DNA from: Haliclystus octoradiatus
Lineage: Eukaryota; Cnidaria; Staurozoa; Stauromedusae; Haliclystidae
DNA: 64,000 bases
Direction: 5' to 3'
Assembly: GCA_916610825.1 (NCBI GenBank)
Contig: OU744454.1
Coordinates: 14,950,336-15,014,335 of the forward strand
Part shown: one piece after another, positions 1 through 17,001 of the stretch
Layout: each line of letters begins with the position of its first letter
Numbering within the stretch: position 1 is the first letter of the stretch
Position numbers and translations under genes: made by a program
Notes under the pieces: model-generated
The model's input: the letters and a program-made list of their open reading frames with translations, nothing else
What the model was told of the DNA's origin: nothing
The model's database searches: none

Positions 1-302
1 GCAAACGAAAAAGCTACGATGTCCAATTTCAAAAATTCAATACAAAGGCTGCCGGTCTTGTTTGACCCTTTAATGAATTTAGATTGCATAACTTTCTACC
101 ATAGCATTAATTTCACTTAGTGTTAAATTAAATTCTTGCCTAATTTATACGCTTTTTAGGTAAGAAGTGTTTAACCGCAAATATTGAAGCCTTCTAGTCT
201 GCTTCAAGCTGTGTTCACAGATTTCATGTAATTATAAAAATTAAGCTAGCTGTTATATATAGGATTCACTTATTACTTAGTTGTTGTTAAATCTCTTTTC
301 AG

Positions 303-6925
<6,623 letters not shown>

Positions 6926-7119
6926 ATAATGTATATAATTAATTGTCTGTAAATATTTATAAAAATTTCAATGGATATGAAAACGATTGTCAAAAAAACG
7001 ATTGATGATATTTTCATTTTTCATTGTTATTACTACCATCAAAACTTTTTATATGCTGATGATTTCGTCGCTGATTAAACTGATGCAGTATATAAACAGT
7101 ATATTGCATTCACTCCTAC

Positions 7120-7336
7120 CAGGGTCCGACAAAATATTTTCCTTCTGCAAACCTCAATTTTCAGATAAACGTTTGAGTAATTTTACTGACATAAAAACAT
7201 AAAATCGAAATTTCATTTTTCATATTTTTCTGAATATTTTGGCTTTAAATATATCCAGTAGTTTGCCTTTTCCTTCTGAATTTTGCTAGCCTTCCACAAA
7301 CAAGGTTTCCAAGTTTCCAGATTTTGTCGGACCCTG
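7120..7336. mobile_element. hAT-like MITE with 8-bp target duplication
   Basis: The 15-bp terminal inverted repeats CAGGGTCCGACAAAA / TTTTGTCGGACCCTG are perfect and flanked directly by the 8-bp direct repeat ACTCCTAC (7112-7119 and 7337-7344). CAGGG-type ends with 8-bp duplications are typical of hAT elements (family knowledge). The 217-bp body is AT-rich and non-coding. It lies just downstream of KAT7. Confidence 0.82.
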
Positions 7337-7344
7337 ACTCCTAC

Positions 7345-8640
7345 TAGGATTCTTCTTCACTGAAGGCGCCTGTGCCACTCTTTTATTTCCAGAGAAGATT
7401 CACTTTTCAGTAATGTTATCATTAATGATCTGAGGAGCAACACTGTAGATCAATTGTCACTGTTTTTATGGTGGATAGATAATATATTAGATATTGACTG
7501 TCAATGGGAAATATTGGTATATTTATAAAGCCCTGGGAAGACGACGGCAAGATTTGCACGATTTTGGGAGATAAGGAACATCAAGATATTAAAACTCTTA
7601 TTATTTAAAAAATGATATTCATTACAATAAATAAATCAATACTGGATGTTATGGATAAAAAACAATTCAAAAATCGAAAAAATATACTGGAATTGCTATA
7701 ATTCAGAACATTTTGAAACGCTACGCGCGCACTACTTCTACAAATAACATCTTTGCGTTCACCTAAAAGCCATATACATTATAGCGCGAAACATGTTGAA
7801 ATTTCTGTTTTAAACTTTGTTTAAAAAAAATTCACTTGCTGAGCTCGCAATAATAATTCAACATTTCATATACCCCTGTAGCCTTCATATACCCATGTAG
7901 CCAGTAGCAGGTAAACTTCGAGGAGCATGGTGCATACAACTTTTGTGCTCGCTACGCGCGTGCTAGCACGGGCTACGACTTCCTGTTTATATGAAATAAG
8001 GTTTTTATATCAGCATCATTTTCACCCCGGATTCTAAACAATGCTCATACTTTTTTTTACATAAACGCGCATACCGTGCTCTTGATACCCTTCTCTTTCT
8101 TGGCCCTTTTCAACAACTACCGTCCTTCAATAATAGTTTTTAATTCTTCTGTGTTCAACAGTTATTGCCATGATTATCTCAGCTAAGGTGAAAACTGTAT
8201 TACATTAGTACCTACCATGAAAAGACACTTTGCGGCAAACAATTTTGGGAACATAGCCATTTTACAAATGGGAACAAATTCTAATTTTTCACGGGAACCT
8301 ATCGTTGAAAAATTTTACAATGTCAAATCGTCGCCAAAGCAATTTTTTTGATTTTATCATTAATTTTAGTTTTTTTAAATTTTACTATTTTAAAACACTG
8401 TTCCATTTTATACATTTGTTCATGTTTTATTTTAGTGGACTGATGATAACGTTAGCATGAAAATGTATTAATAGATATTATGGGTGTGTAGTCTATGATA
8501 CTTTAATTCCTTCTGTTATATTTTAATAGCTCTGTGAAATGCTGCCATTGAGCACTATTTCATATTTTATATTATTTTTAAAAATAGCATATTTCTTTTT
8601 AGAATATATCGTCGAATAATATGTCGTTTTTATTAATGCT
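7345..8640. other. Gene-free AT-rich intergenic stretch
   Basis: No reading frame with coding character, no conserved motif and no clear repeat boundary was recognised. It holds homopolymer-rich AT sequence and short GCGCG-containing islets near 7725 and 7950. Confidence 0.5.
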
Positions 8641-8644
8641 TTTA

Positions 8645-8820
8645 AGGGGCAAAATTGACCGGCGACCGCTGCGAGCAAAAGTTGAATTTATGCTTAGCGT
8701 AATTCAACCGTCTCGCTTTGAAACAATTGTTATACGCAGGCCTAACTTGTAATAAAATTCATGTCAACAATGAACATTGTTTAACACTAAGTGCGTAGCG
8801 CCTGTCGGTCATTTTTGCAT
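8645..8820. mobile_element. MITE, copy 1 of a TA-flanked family
   Basis: Begins AAGGGGCAAAATTGACCGGC and ends near CTGTCGGTCATTTTTGC. The body is nearly identical to 27158-27357 over more than 100 bp (for example GCTTAGCGTAATTCAACCG). Relative to that copy it lacks an internal segment and the last bases of the right end. Confidence 0.7.
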
Positions 8821-9225
8821 TTTTGTAATAAGGAGTAATATTTTTCAGACTGCTTTTACTAAAACTTATTTATTATTGCAAACCTTTGATTTTTAAATTG
8901 AAGTTTTGATATGGTTTATTCGGCTATATGATGTATTTGCATTCACGCTATCACATTCTGATGTAAATTATATGGGTCTCCCAACTAAACAAGCAGTCGA
9001 AGTGCTTACGTAATTTCCCAGATTATATGAAACCGTTTGAATAAATATATACAACATACATACCGGACGTATAAACTCACGAATTATTGAGAGTCATTGA
9101 TTAATATTTAATTAGAATTCTCGGGAGAATTCTGAAATCATCGTCACCATTATTTTTTAGTCGGGAAATCCACGTTTGGGTTTGCACATGTCCAACCTAA
9201 ATATTTCAATAGACTGGTTACAACA

Positions 9226-9306
9226 TAGCCTGCGTCACAGACCAAAACATTTTTAGAACGTTAGGTCCTAACGTTCTAAAAATGTTTTGGTCTGTGACGC
9301 AGGCTA
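9226..9306. mobile_element. 81-bp near-perfect palindromic element with 9-bp target duplication
   Basis: The two halves (starting TAGCCTGCGTCACAGACC) are exact reverse complements about one central base. The element is flanked by the 9-bp direct repeat GTTACAACA (9217-9225 and 9307-9315). The end TAGCCTGC also occurs at 46065-46155. Nine-bp duplications point to a Mutator-like transposase acting in trans (inference). Confidence 0.8.
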
Positions 9307-9692
9307 GTTACAACATTGTTTCACAGGAAAATAGTAATTCACATATACTTAATTCTTTTCAACAGGTCTAAGTCTAGCCTGCGTACCAGCCCTTAGGTTT
9401 TTTCTGTGAACTAATGTGTGATTATGAGCTTGGGATATAATTTATGCTACGTTGTCATTCCAAACGCGATATAATTATCAAAAGAGATACCGACAAAGCT
9501 ACATTTTTGATTATTAAACTCTTTATTAGGGCTCTTTCACGCCTACGTCACACATTTTTAGCGAAAAGCATTGTGGGATACCTCAACGTACATTGCATTT
9601 TATTGCGTTGTCGAATTTGTTGAGCCGCGGCTGAATTTTATCTCACAACATCATTTATTTTAGCTGTTTTACTTGCTGCTATCAGATTCACT

Positions 9693-10182
9693 ATGGATCT
9701 TGACCATCCTATGATTGTTCTAGATGGAGTAAAGGTGCCTGGTGCTGTTTTACCTCTATTCCTTCGAATTGTTGATTTGTTCAAGTAAAACGTTGGCTTC
9801 AAAAATGTCATGGTGAAAACAACTGGATTGAAATCTTTTCTGTTGTGTCGAAGGGTCGAAGGCATGTTTATCTGTTGCAAAAGCAGTTGACCCAAAGATT
9901 GATAGTGGATATTTAGTATGGCTTTAAATATATTTCCCTTTCAACTTCAGCATTATCTTGTGATAGTTTTAGTGTTGGTCTGTTGCAAATACCAACAGCA
10001 GACTGGCGTGAATTTCTGTCAAGAGAATTGGCTTCTTGCTATTCTTGCTTTAATTATGGTCATATTTATCATTACATTGTGGAGTCATCGTCAGAAAATG
10101 TGTTTTATCAATATAACAACAGTGAAGAAGAAGAAGATGTGTGTGAGGATCCATATACTACATGTTACCAGCCAAACCCTTG
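9693..10182 (+). pseudogene. Possible broken or unresolved coding region
   Basis: Protein-like segments occur in two frames. One starts at the ATG at 9693 (MDLDHPMIVLDG) and runs to a TAA near 9786. The other covers 9791-9915 (RWLQKCHGENNWIEIF) and, after a TAG, continues to 10182 (IPTADWREFLSRELASCY). This could be a decayed single-exon gene or retrocopy, or exons that I could not join: a possible acceptor lies at about 9949. The family was not recognised. Composition and the acidic stretch in the last part are the only support. Confidence 0.25.
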
Positions 10183-10958
10183 AAGAAAGGTAGGCCTACA
10201 GCATACATTTTGTAGCACGTCGTTTTGTTGAAACATTTATGATATTGTTATATCGAACTAGCAAATTACTTTTGAGGGCTTATGTTTAACATAAATTCCA
10301 TGGAAAAAGAATTTTCGTTAAAAGTGAATATTGTTTTAAGTAAGGCAAGTGGATCGGTGTTCATCCTCTTGTATTGCAAATACGCAGATGTTGTTTAGGC
10401 TAAATCAGAACTACGTAGTAACGTAGGCTACCTATCCTATTTATCATCAGTGTTTATCCACTCTTGTCATCCCCATTAGGACATTCCGGGGCTATTTTCA
10501 TGTGTATTATTCTCAGTTAGTGTTATTTAGTGTTTCAAATTATCAATTTTCAGGAGAGATCAACTATGTAGCCTCAAGATGTCACTATGGTGTATTTCAG
10601 ATTATTATGTGGTTACGATGATTGCTATTTACTTGGGTCTGTTTATAATTGATTTACAATATATAACTATTTATTAAGAGATTATCGACTGTATTTACTG
10701 GTTATATATTTCATCATTATTAATTGAAATGTATTATGTTTAAAAGTTGTCATTTGATAGCGACGAGAATATCGACTATAAGCCGACCGAATGATATGTT
10801 GCTAATACTCATTTGTAGTTAAAATACTATTTATAAAATAATTGAAAGGAAATTCTACGTGTCTTCTTGGTAGTTTTGAATATGTGTGTTCATGTGTATT
10901 ACTTGCTACAAGTCCTTATTTTATTTCTAGTAAAACTGGTATACATTTTTAGATTTAG

Positions 10959-11153
10959 TTGTTGTTATTGTTTTGTTGTTTTCTACCAATTCACACTTTT
11001 TGCCAAGATTTGGGAAGCGAATACAAAACGTTCATACGGCTTATTTCTCCGGATTTCAGGAATCTGATTTACAGGTACCCCAACAGTAATGCTTCGTGGT
11101 ACCTTTCGCTTTTGGTTTATCACGTTCTGTGCATTGCATATCGAGTAAATTAG
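10959..11153 (+). CDS. Possible 3' terminal exon of an unidentified gene
   Basis: An open stretch ends in a stop at 11151-11153 and is followed by AATAAA near 11167. It contains GSEYKTFIRLISPDF and a hydrophobic end. The first tandem-array unit starts inside it at 11028, so each later unit carries only its 3' part. No relative was recognised and no upstream exon could be tied to it, so it may be non-coding. Confidence 0.2.
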   Translation: MLLLFCCFLPIHTFCQDLGSEYKTFIRLISPDFRNLIYRYPNSNASWYLSLLVYHVLCIAYRVN

Positions 11154-12073
11154 TTTTTAACTTGGGCAATAAACAACAACGAACGCGGTCAAAACGCAGC
11201 TAACTCAGAAATGATATTGAAGTGTTGTACGTTGTGCTATCCCATAAGGCTTTGCGCGAATCTATTTATAAGTCGGTGAATTGTAACAACTACTCATGGT
11301 TTTGTCAATAAAATGACATTAATCAATAGAAAACTGTTTATTCTATCCTGATATGAAATTTCATTTCATTAAACCAACAAACAAATGAGCTACAAGGAAA
11401 AGAAAGTTTTTAGGATCATTGATCACAAAAAGGGTAAAAATTAAACTGCTTAAATAAAATCATTATTTTTCATCTAAGATCAAAAATACTCCATCTGTGA
11501 TATCTCCGTACCCATATCTCTATGTATAAAAAGTTCAAACAAAATCCATTTTATTTTTGGAACGAAGCCGTTCGATTTTACATGGACTGACCCGCAATAC
11601 ATAATTTGTATAAGATTAAAGGCCTTAATTAAAAGGGAATTATGCTAGGCAATTGTCATCTTCAAGAACATACTACTACGAGGACTCGAGGAGACTTATC
11701 CAGAAAGTATTTTATTATTTGGTTTTAGTTTGGACGCAGACTATTCTAATTATCAAACGATAAAAGACGTTCTGATAACACCCAAGGTCCTTTATTCAGC
11801 ATAATAGGGGCGAGGTATTTTGAAAAAACGATATTAGTGGCAATATCTGACAAATCACGACGAAGCGCAGTGACACATTTTTGATACCTTTGCCGCTTTG
11901 CCGCATAATTGCGGAAATATGTAAGCGCAAGTTTACTTCCCTTTATTTGCCAATCAGAATTGTTGACAAATAAGTAAACAACAACAATAGCCTTATTCCA
12001 GCTGGTACACGTGTGATTATCAATATACGTTTTTGTATACACAGAAGGTGTGATTTGCATATCCAAGAAGTTT

Positions 12074-12081
12074 TATAAAAG
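12074..12081 (+). promoter_or_regulatory. TATA box of secreted repeat gene, unit 1
   Basis: TATAAAAG lies 190 bp upstream of the chosen ATG at 12264. A short upstream reading frame (ATG at about 12107) could lie in the leader. The copies are at 16812-16819 and 21549-21556. Confidence 0.5.
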
Positions 12082-12263
12082 GGTTGGATTTGAGAAATAG
12101 ATTTCAGATGTTATCGTTATTTGAGTTAAACAGGCTGTCACTTGGTTGGTCTAATTTTACAAGGACTGACTGTGTTCTTCTCATATCCCGTCTTCTTCAA
12201 AGGCTATAGATCGTAGATCTAACTTGAAGATATTTCAAAGATAAGTTGTGGTTCATTATCAAG

Positions 12264-14026
12264 ATGTCTCTTTTATCATTCAAGACTTTGATTGTAATTA
12301 TTGTCCTTGTTCATTGGACGACAGCAAGGCACCCAAGAGGTAAGAACATTTGATTGTAGTAGTTTAAGGATAACAGATCAGTTAATTACTGAGCTAATGT
12401 TTTCCTCGTACGTACGACGGCAAAGATATTTTCGCACTCTCTACGACAGGTATTTTCTACTTGATATTTACTGCTCTATTTCCTTCGATTTGCTGAAAAT
12501 TTTCTGAAAAACGGACTACGGAAATGGCACATTAGTTTGGATTGAGCTCCATCTATTTTCAATTATACAGTAATGTAGAATTTAGTTATGATATTGTTTA
12601 TGGTAACACGTCTTCCTGGTCTCAGTTTTATATCTGTGTGAAGTGTTGTAGTGAAGAATAAAGTTTATAACGTGAATTTAACTGCGTGTTTTCTGTCTCC
12701 TCCATGCCGACCTTGTAAGATTCTTACGGGGTCGGCATGGAGGAGAAAGAAAACACGCAATTAAATTCACGTTATAAACTTTATTCTATCTTCCGCGACA
12801 GTCAACAAGCAAGAGGGCGAAACAACAGGCATTCAAAATACATATAACAGTTACTAATCACATGGCATCACATGCACTCAAACAATACAATCACGTGAAC
12901 AACATGCACAATACCTAAAATACTACATGATACGACATATTCAAAACATCGTCACTACGACACTTCACACAGATATACAACTGAGACCAGGAAGACGTGT
13001 TACCATAAACAATATCATAACTAAATCCTACACGCCCCCCCTGAACTCAAGATCACATATTACTATCACATATTACATATTACTACATATCAATATATCA
13101 CACAAGTAAATCACGGTCGTGGCTAGATCAGGGGTAACTTAAGGACATTTTGTGAATTTTTATGAATTATTTTATTTGTATTAAATTCAGTTTTCAACTG
13201 ATTTTAAAAATTCTTTTTGCATCTTGTACCTCTGTATATGTACCACAAATCTACTATGTATAATTAAAAAAATAAAAAAGTTATTCAACTTTTGAACTAA
13301 ACCTGGTGATAAACCTTTTTGGCTGCCTAACATTTGTTGTAATAATTTTTTTATTTTTCATTTTATGCAAGACAGATTTGTAGTAAATATATTTAGGTAC
13401 GAGATGCAAAACGAATTTTTTAAAATCTGTTGAAAACAGAATTTAACACAAATAAAAGAAGCAATAAAAAGCCATAAAAATGTCCTTGAGTTACCCCTGT
13501 TCTAGCCACGACCGTAAATCACCCAATCGATTCTTCAATGAATTTCACCACACTCTAAAATCACACGTTATATAATCAATAAACATTGACCTTTGTTCCA
13601 TAGCTTTGATTGTAATTTCGAAGCATATGACTACAATTTGATTTATTTATCTCATATTTTAACTCTCAAGGGCTTGGGTCTGGACTTGGATCCGGTAGTG
13701 GCTCAGGACTAGGGTCTGGACATGGATCTGGCAGTGGCTCAGGACTAGGGTCTGGACATGGATCTGGCAGTGGCTCAGGGCTTGGGTCTGGACATGGATC
13801 TGGCAATGGTTCAGGGCTTGGGTCTGGACTTGGATCTGGCAGTGGCTCGGGACTTGGGTCTGGACTTGGATCTGGCAATGGCTCAGGACTTGGGTCTGGA
13901 CTTGGATCTGGCAGTGGCTCAGGGCTTGGATCTGGACTTGGATCTGGCAGTGGCTCAGGGCTTGGGTCTGGATATGGATCTGGCAGTGGCTCAGGGCTTG
14001 GATCTGGAAGTGGTTCAGGAAACTAA
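12264..14026 (+). CDS. Secreted Gly/Ser-rich repeat protein, array copy 1
   Basis: Two exons, 12264-12339 and 13671-14026. The donor AGAG|GTAAGA and the acceptor CTCTCAAG|GG, behind a pyrimidine-rich tract, are both phase 1 and join in frame to 143 aa plus TAA. Exon 1 encodes a signal peptide (MSLLSFKT, hydrophobic LIVIIVLV, cleavage likely after TTA, then RHPRG). Exon 2 encodes nine 12-residue repeats of pattern GLGSG[L/H/Y]GSG[S/N]GS plus a shorter last one. The mature chain has no Cys, acidic or aromatic residues apart from one Tyr. The family was not recognised. It resembles low-complexity silk, glue or mucus proteins, and the Ser-Gly repeats recall serglycin-type glycosaminoglycan attachment, but neither role is shown. 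The exon also reads open in other frames, because the 36-bp unit is a multiple of three and lacks stops. Confidence 0.72.
12580..13026. repeat. Nested foldback repeat in intron of the secreted repeat gene, unit 1
   Basis: The outer arms, about 73 nt long (12580-12652 and 12953-13026), are reverse complements and start ATTTAGTTATGATATTG. Inside lies a second hairpin at about 12657-12787, whose arms contain AAAGTTTATAACGTGAATTT and CTCCATGCCGACC, followed by 165 nt of unique sequence. Copies are at 17318-17764 and 22055-22501. Confidence 0.75.
13115..13513. mobile_element. Mutator-like MITE with 9-bp target duplication, unit 1
   Basis: Terminal inverted repeats of about 40 bp begin GGTCGTGGCTAGA and end TCTAGCCACGACC. 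They are flanked by the perfect 9-bp direct repeat GTAAATCAC (13106-13114 and 13514-13522). The 399-bp body is itself largely inverted and non-coding. It lies in the intron of the secreted repeat gene. Copies are at 17853-18251 and 22590-22988. A 9-bp duplication with long inverted ends is typical of Mutator-like elements. Confidence 0.82.
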
Positions 14027-14243
14027 TATTTGCTTTTGTTGGTCGTGCTTTCTTCATAATGAATTTGATATAAATAATAAGGAGTTTGATAATGGGTCCA
14101 TTTTGTAATATTTTTCTTATTCTCTATTTATATTTAAAAGAGTAGATCTGTGATGAATCAGCTACTGTATGTTTTGAATTTATATAAAAGTTATCCATCA
14201 AACTTACAATTCTTCTTTATGCATTCCATTACTAGTACCGTTC

Positions 14244-14414
14244 GCGATTTGACAAACAGATAGAAGATTCGACCACCTGCGTTCAGATGGCTTCAGATAG
14301 CTTGCGTGTTAGGCGTTGGACGCACAACCAGAGCACAGTGACCGCTTTTGATATGCTACGGCACATGACATGGGCGCGCAGGTGGTCGAATCTTCTACCT
14401 GTTTGTCAAATCGC
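14244..14414. mobile_element. 171-bp MITE with 9-bp target duplication, unit 1
   Basis: Ends GCGATTTGACAAACAG / CTGTTTGTCAAATCGC continue inward as a longer inverted repeat (AGAAGATTCGACCACCTGCG). They are flanked by GTACCGTTC (14235-14243 and 14415-14423). Copies are at 18982-19152 and 23719-23889. It lies downstream of exon 2 and looks like another Mutator-like non-autonomous family. Confidence 0.82.
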
Positions 14415-14586
14415 GTACCGTTCACATTACTCCCCTGATTAGCATTTTCATATGTCTCTTTGCTATTCTCAATTGCCTCTTCTACTATAGCTGCGACACC
14501 ATGTAAATTTGTTCTTGACCATGGAGTTCACATGTAATATGAAATTCTGAACGTTTGCTAAATAATAACCAGCAATGTTTCATATT

Positions 14587-14672
14587 AGCCTCATTCCATC
14601 ACGGCCCTCGTTTCTGCGTGGCATTTCAACTGGAGCGCCGCGCGGAAATGAGGACTGTGATGGAATGAGGCT
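14587..14672. repeat. 86-bp hairpin repeat, unit 1
   Basis: Arms AGCCTCATTCCATCACGGCC and its near reverse complement surround a GC-rich loop (GGAGCGCCGCGCGG). Copies are at 19325-19410 and 24062-24147, and a related element lies at 45365-45435, so it is a dispersed family. Confidence 0.7.
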
Positions 14673-15321
14673 CGTGTCATATTAGCACTGTTGTGAGAAT
14701 TACCTGTAAAAGTAATTAACTACTTCACTCTTTCTCTAAAACGTTTTTAATTACTCCTAAAATTATTGCAAAGTAAGTAATACCAAGGAACACGCTGCTT
14801 TTGTTATCAACTCTATTTTGTTATAATTCTAATTAATAGGCTATCTTAACATGTTACTGTTATTGTTATTGTTAGGAATTAGTGACGCTTACTCACAGAA
14901 TAATGTCCCAGATACCCCCTAAATGGGGAGGGGCTAAAGTGACCGCTTAGAAAAGCGCTTTCAATCTCATTGGCTGATTCTGATGATTCAATCTTGCTCA
15001 AAATGTTAAGTAAACTATATTTTTGAAAGGTAATTTACAACACTTTAGGCTGCGTGGAGAAATCTGCCGTTTCCAGTCTGATTCAATCAAATATCGGCTT
15101 TTCGCTGCAGCATATTGTTAAGCTATTGTTCATTCTTGCCTTTGTGTGAAATACATCAAGCAATAATGTATTTTAAATAATTTTTCTTTCAAATAAATTT
15201 CTGAAGATGACATAAGCAATGTTGAAAGCTCAAGCAACATATAATTTATCGCTTACTTTATTACACAAATAATATAATCCCGGATTTAAACCTTTAGGTT
15301 TTGTTACTACCCTGCAGTTAA

Positions 15322-15764
15322 AGTGCACATGCACCAAAAAATTTTATTCCGGAATCAAGTAGCCCATGCAAAATAAATAGGAATGGCGGCAATAATTTTT
15401 CGATTTGGACTCTTATAAGCGGAGATATTTAATTTTGAAAGTACCATATTTCAGAAATTGTGCTCCTTCGAAAGTCGGAACTCATGCCGGAATGACAAGA
15501 AAGCCCACTATGGAAAAATAACCAAGTCTAGACTTCAAAAAATCGTAACTTTTTTCTCGCGAAAAAGAAATTGTCCACTTTCCAGAACAGATATGCCCAT
15601 ATCTTCGGGACACCTTGTTGGCCATATATGACTGAAATTGAACGTAAAATGTAGAGTTTAGAAAGGTTTTATTAGACTTCGATGGAGTTTTTCTGTCAAA
15701 AAGGTGTTAAAACACTGGATTAACGCATGTTATGCATCAAGGTGTTGACTACTAAAACAGCGGC
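15322..15764. mobile_element. Truncated foldback-element arm at end of unit 1
   Basis: Matches the outer 443 bp of the left arm of the complete foldback element at 24797-27078, including the preceding TTAA (15318-15321). It is cut off at the unit junction. The equivalent piece in unit 2 ends at 20504. Confidence 0.85.
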
Positions 15765-16811
15765 AACGTTCATACGGCTTATTTCTCCGGATTTCAGGAA
15801 TCTGATTTACAGGTACCCCAACAGTAATGCTTCGTGGTACCTTTCGCTTTTGGTTTATCACGTTCTGTGCATTGCATATCGAGTAAATTAGTTTTTAACT
15901 TGGGCAATAAACAACAACGAACGCGGTCAAAACGCAGCTAACTCAGAAATGATATTGAAGTGTTGTACGTTGTGCTATCCCATAAGGCTTTGCGCGAATC
16001 TATTTATAAGTCGGTGAATTGTAACAACTACTCATGGTTTTGTCAATAAAATGACATTAATCAATAGAAAACTGTTTATTCTATCCTGATATGAAATTTC
16101 ATTTCATTAAACCAACAAACAAATGAGCTACAAGGAAAAGAAAGTTTTTAGGATCATTGATCACAAAAAGGGTAAAAATTAAACTGCTTAAATAAAATCA
16201 TTATTTTTCATCTAAGATCAAAAATACTCCATCTGTGATATCTCCGTACCCATATCTCTATGTATAAAAAGTTCAAACAAAATCCATTTTATTTTTGGAA
16301 CGAAGCCGTTCGATTTTACATGGACTGACCCGCAATACATAATTTGTATAAGATTAAAGGCCTTAATTAAAAGGGAATTATGCTAGGCAATTGTCATCTT
16401 CAAGAACATACTACTACGAGGACTCGAGGAGACTTATCCAGAAAGTATTTTATTATTTGGTTTTAGTTTGGACGCAGACTATTCTAATTATCAAACGATA
16501 AAAGACGTTCTGATAACACCCAAGGTCCTTTATTCAGCATAATAGGGGCGAGGTATTTTGAAAAAACGATATTAGTGGCAATATCTGACAAATCACGACG
16601 AAGCGCAGTGACACATTTTTGATACCTTTGCCGCTTTGCCGCATAATTGCGGAAATATGTAAGCGCAAGTTTACTTCCCTTTATTTGCCAATCAGAATTG
16701 TTGACAAATAAGTAAACAACAACAATAGCCTTATTCCAGCTGGTACACGTGTGATTATCAATATACGTTTTTGTATACACAGAAGGTGTGATTTGCATAT
16801 CCAAGAAGTTT

Positions 16812-16819
16812 TATAAAAG
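16812..16819 (+). promoter_or_regulatory. TATA box of secreted repeat gene, unit 2
   Basis: TATAAAAG, 190 bp upstream of the ATG at 17002, in sequence identical to unit 1. Confidence 0.5.
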
Positions 16820-17001
16820 GGTTGGATTTGAGAAATAGATTTCAGATGTTATCGTTATTTGAGTTAAACAGGCTGTCACTTGGTTGGTCTAATTTTACAA
16901 GGACTGACTGTGTTCTTCTCATATCCCGTCTTCTTCAAAGGCTATAGATCGTAGATCTAACTTGAAGATATTTCAAAGATAAGTTGTGGTTCATTATCAA
17001 G

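Noticed and set aside
11746-12066. Minus-strand 106-codon frame repeated in each array unit
   Set aside because: It ends close to the TATA box of the plus-strand gene. It shows no recognised motif or start context and is present three times only because the unit is.
12301-12507. Plus-strand 68-codon frame just after the signal-peptide exon
   Set aside because: It overlaps exon 1 in another frame and runs into the intron. There is no ATG at its start in the sequence.
13659-14108. Long open frames of 70, 116 and 132 codons on both strands over the 36-bp repeats (PDPSPDPSPEPLPDP-type, CQIQVQTQ-type and DLDLAVAQ-type), also in units 2 and 3
   Set aside because: They are by-products of a stop-free repeat with a period that is a multiple of three. 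Only the Gly/Ser frame connects in phase to a signal-peptide exon through good splice sites.
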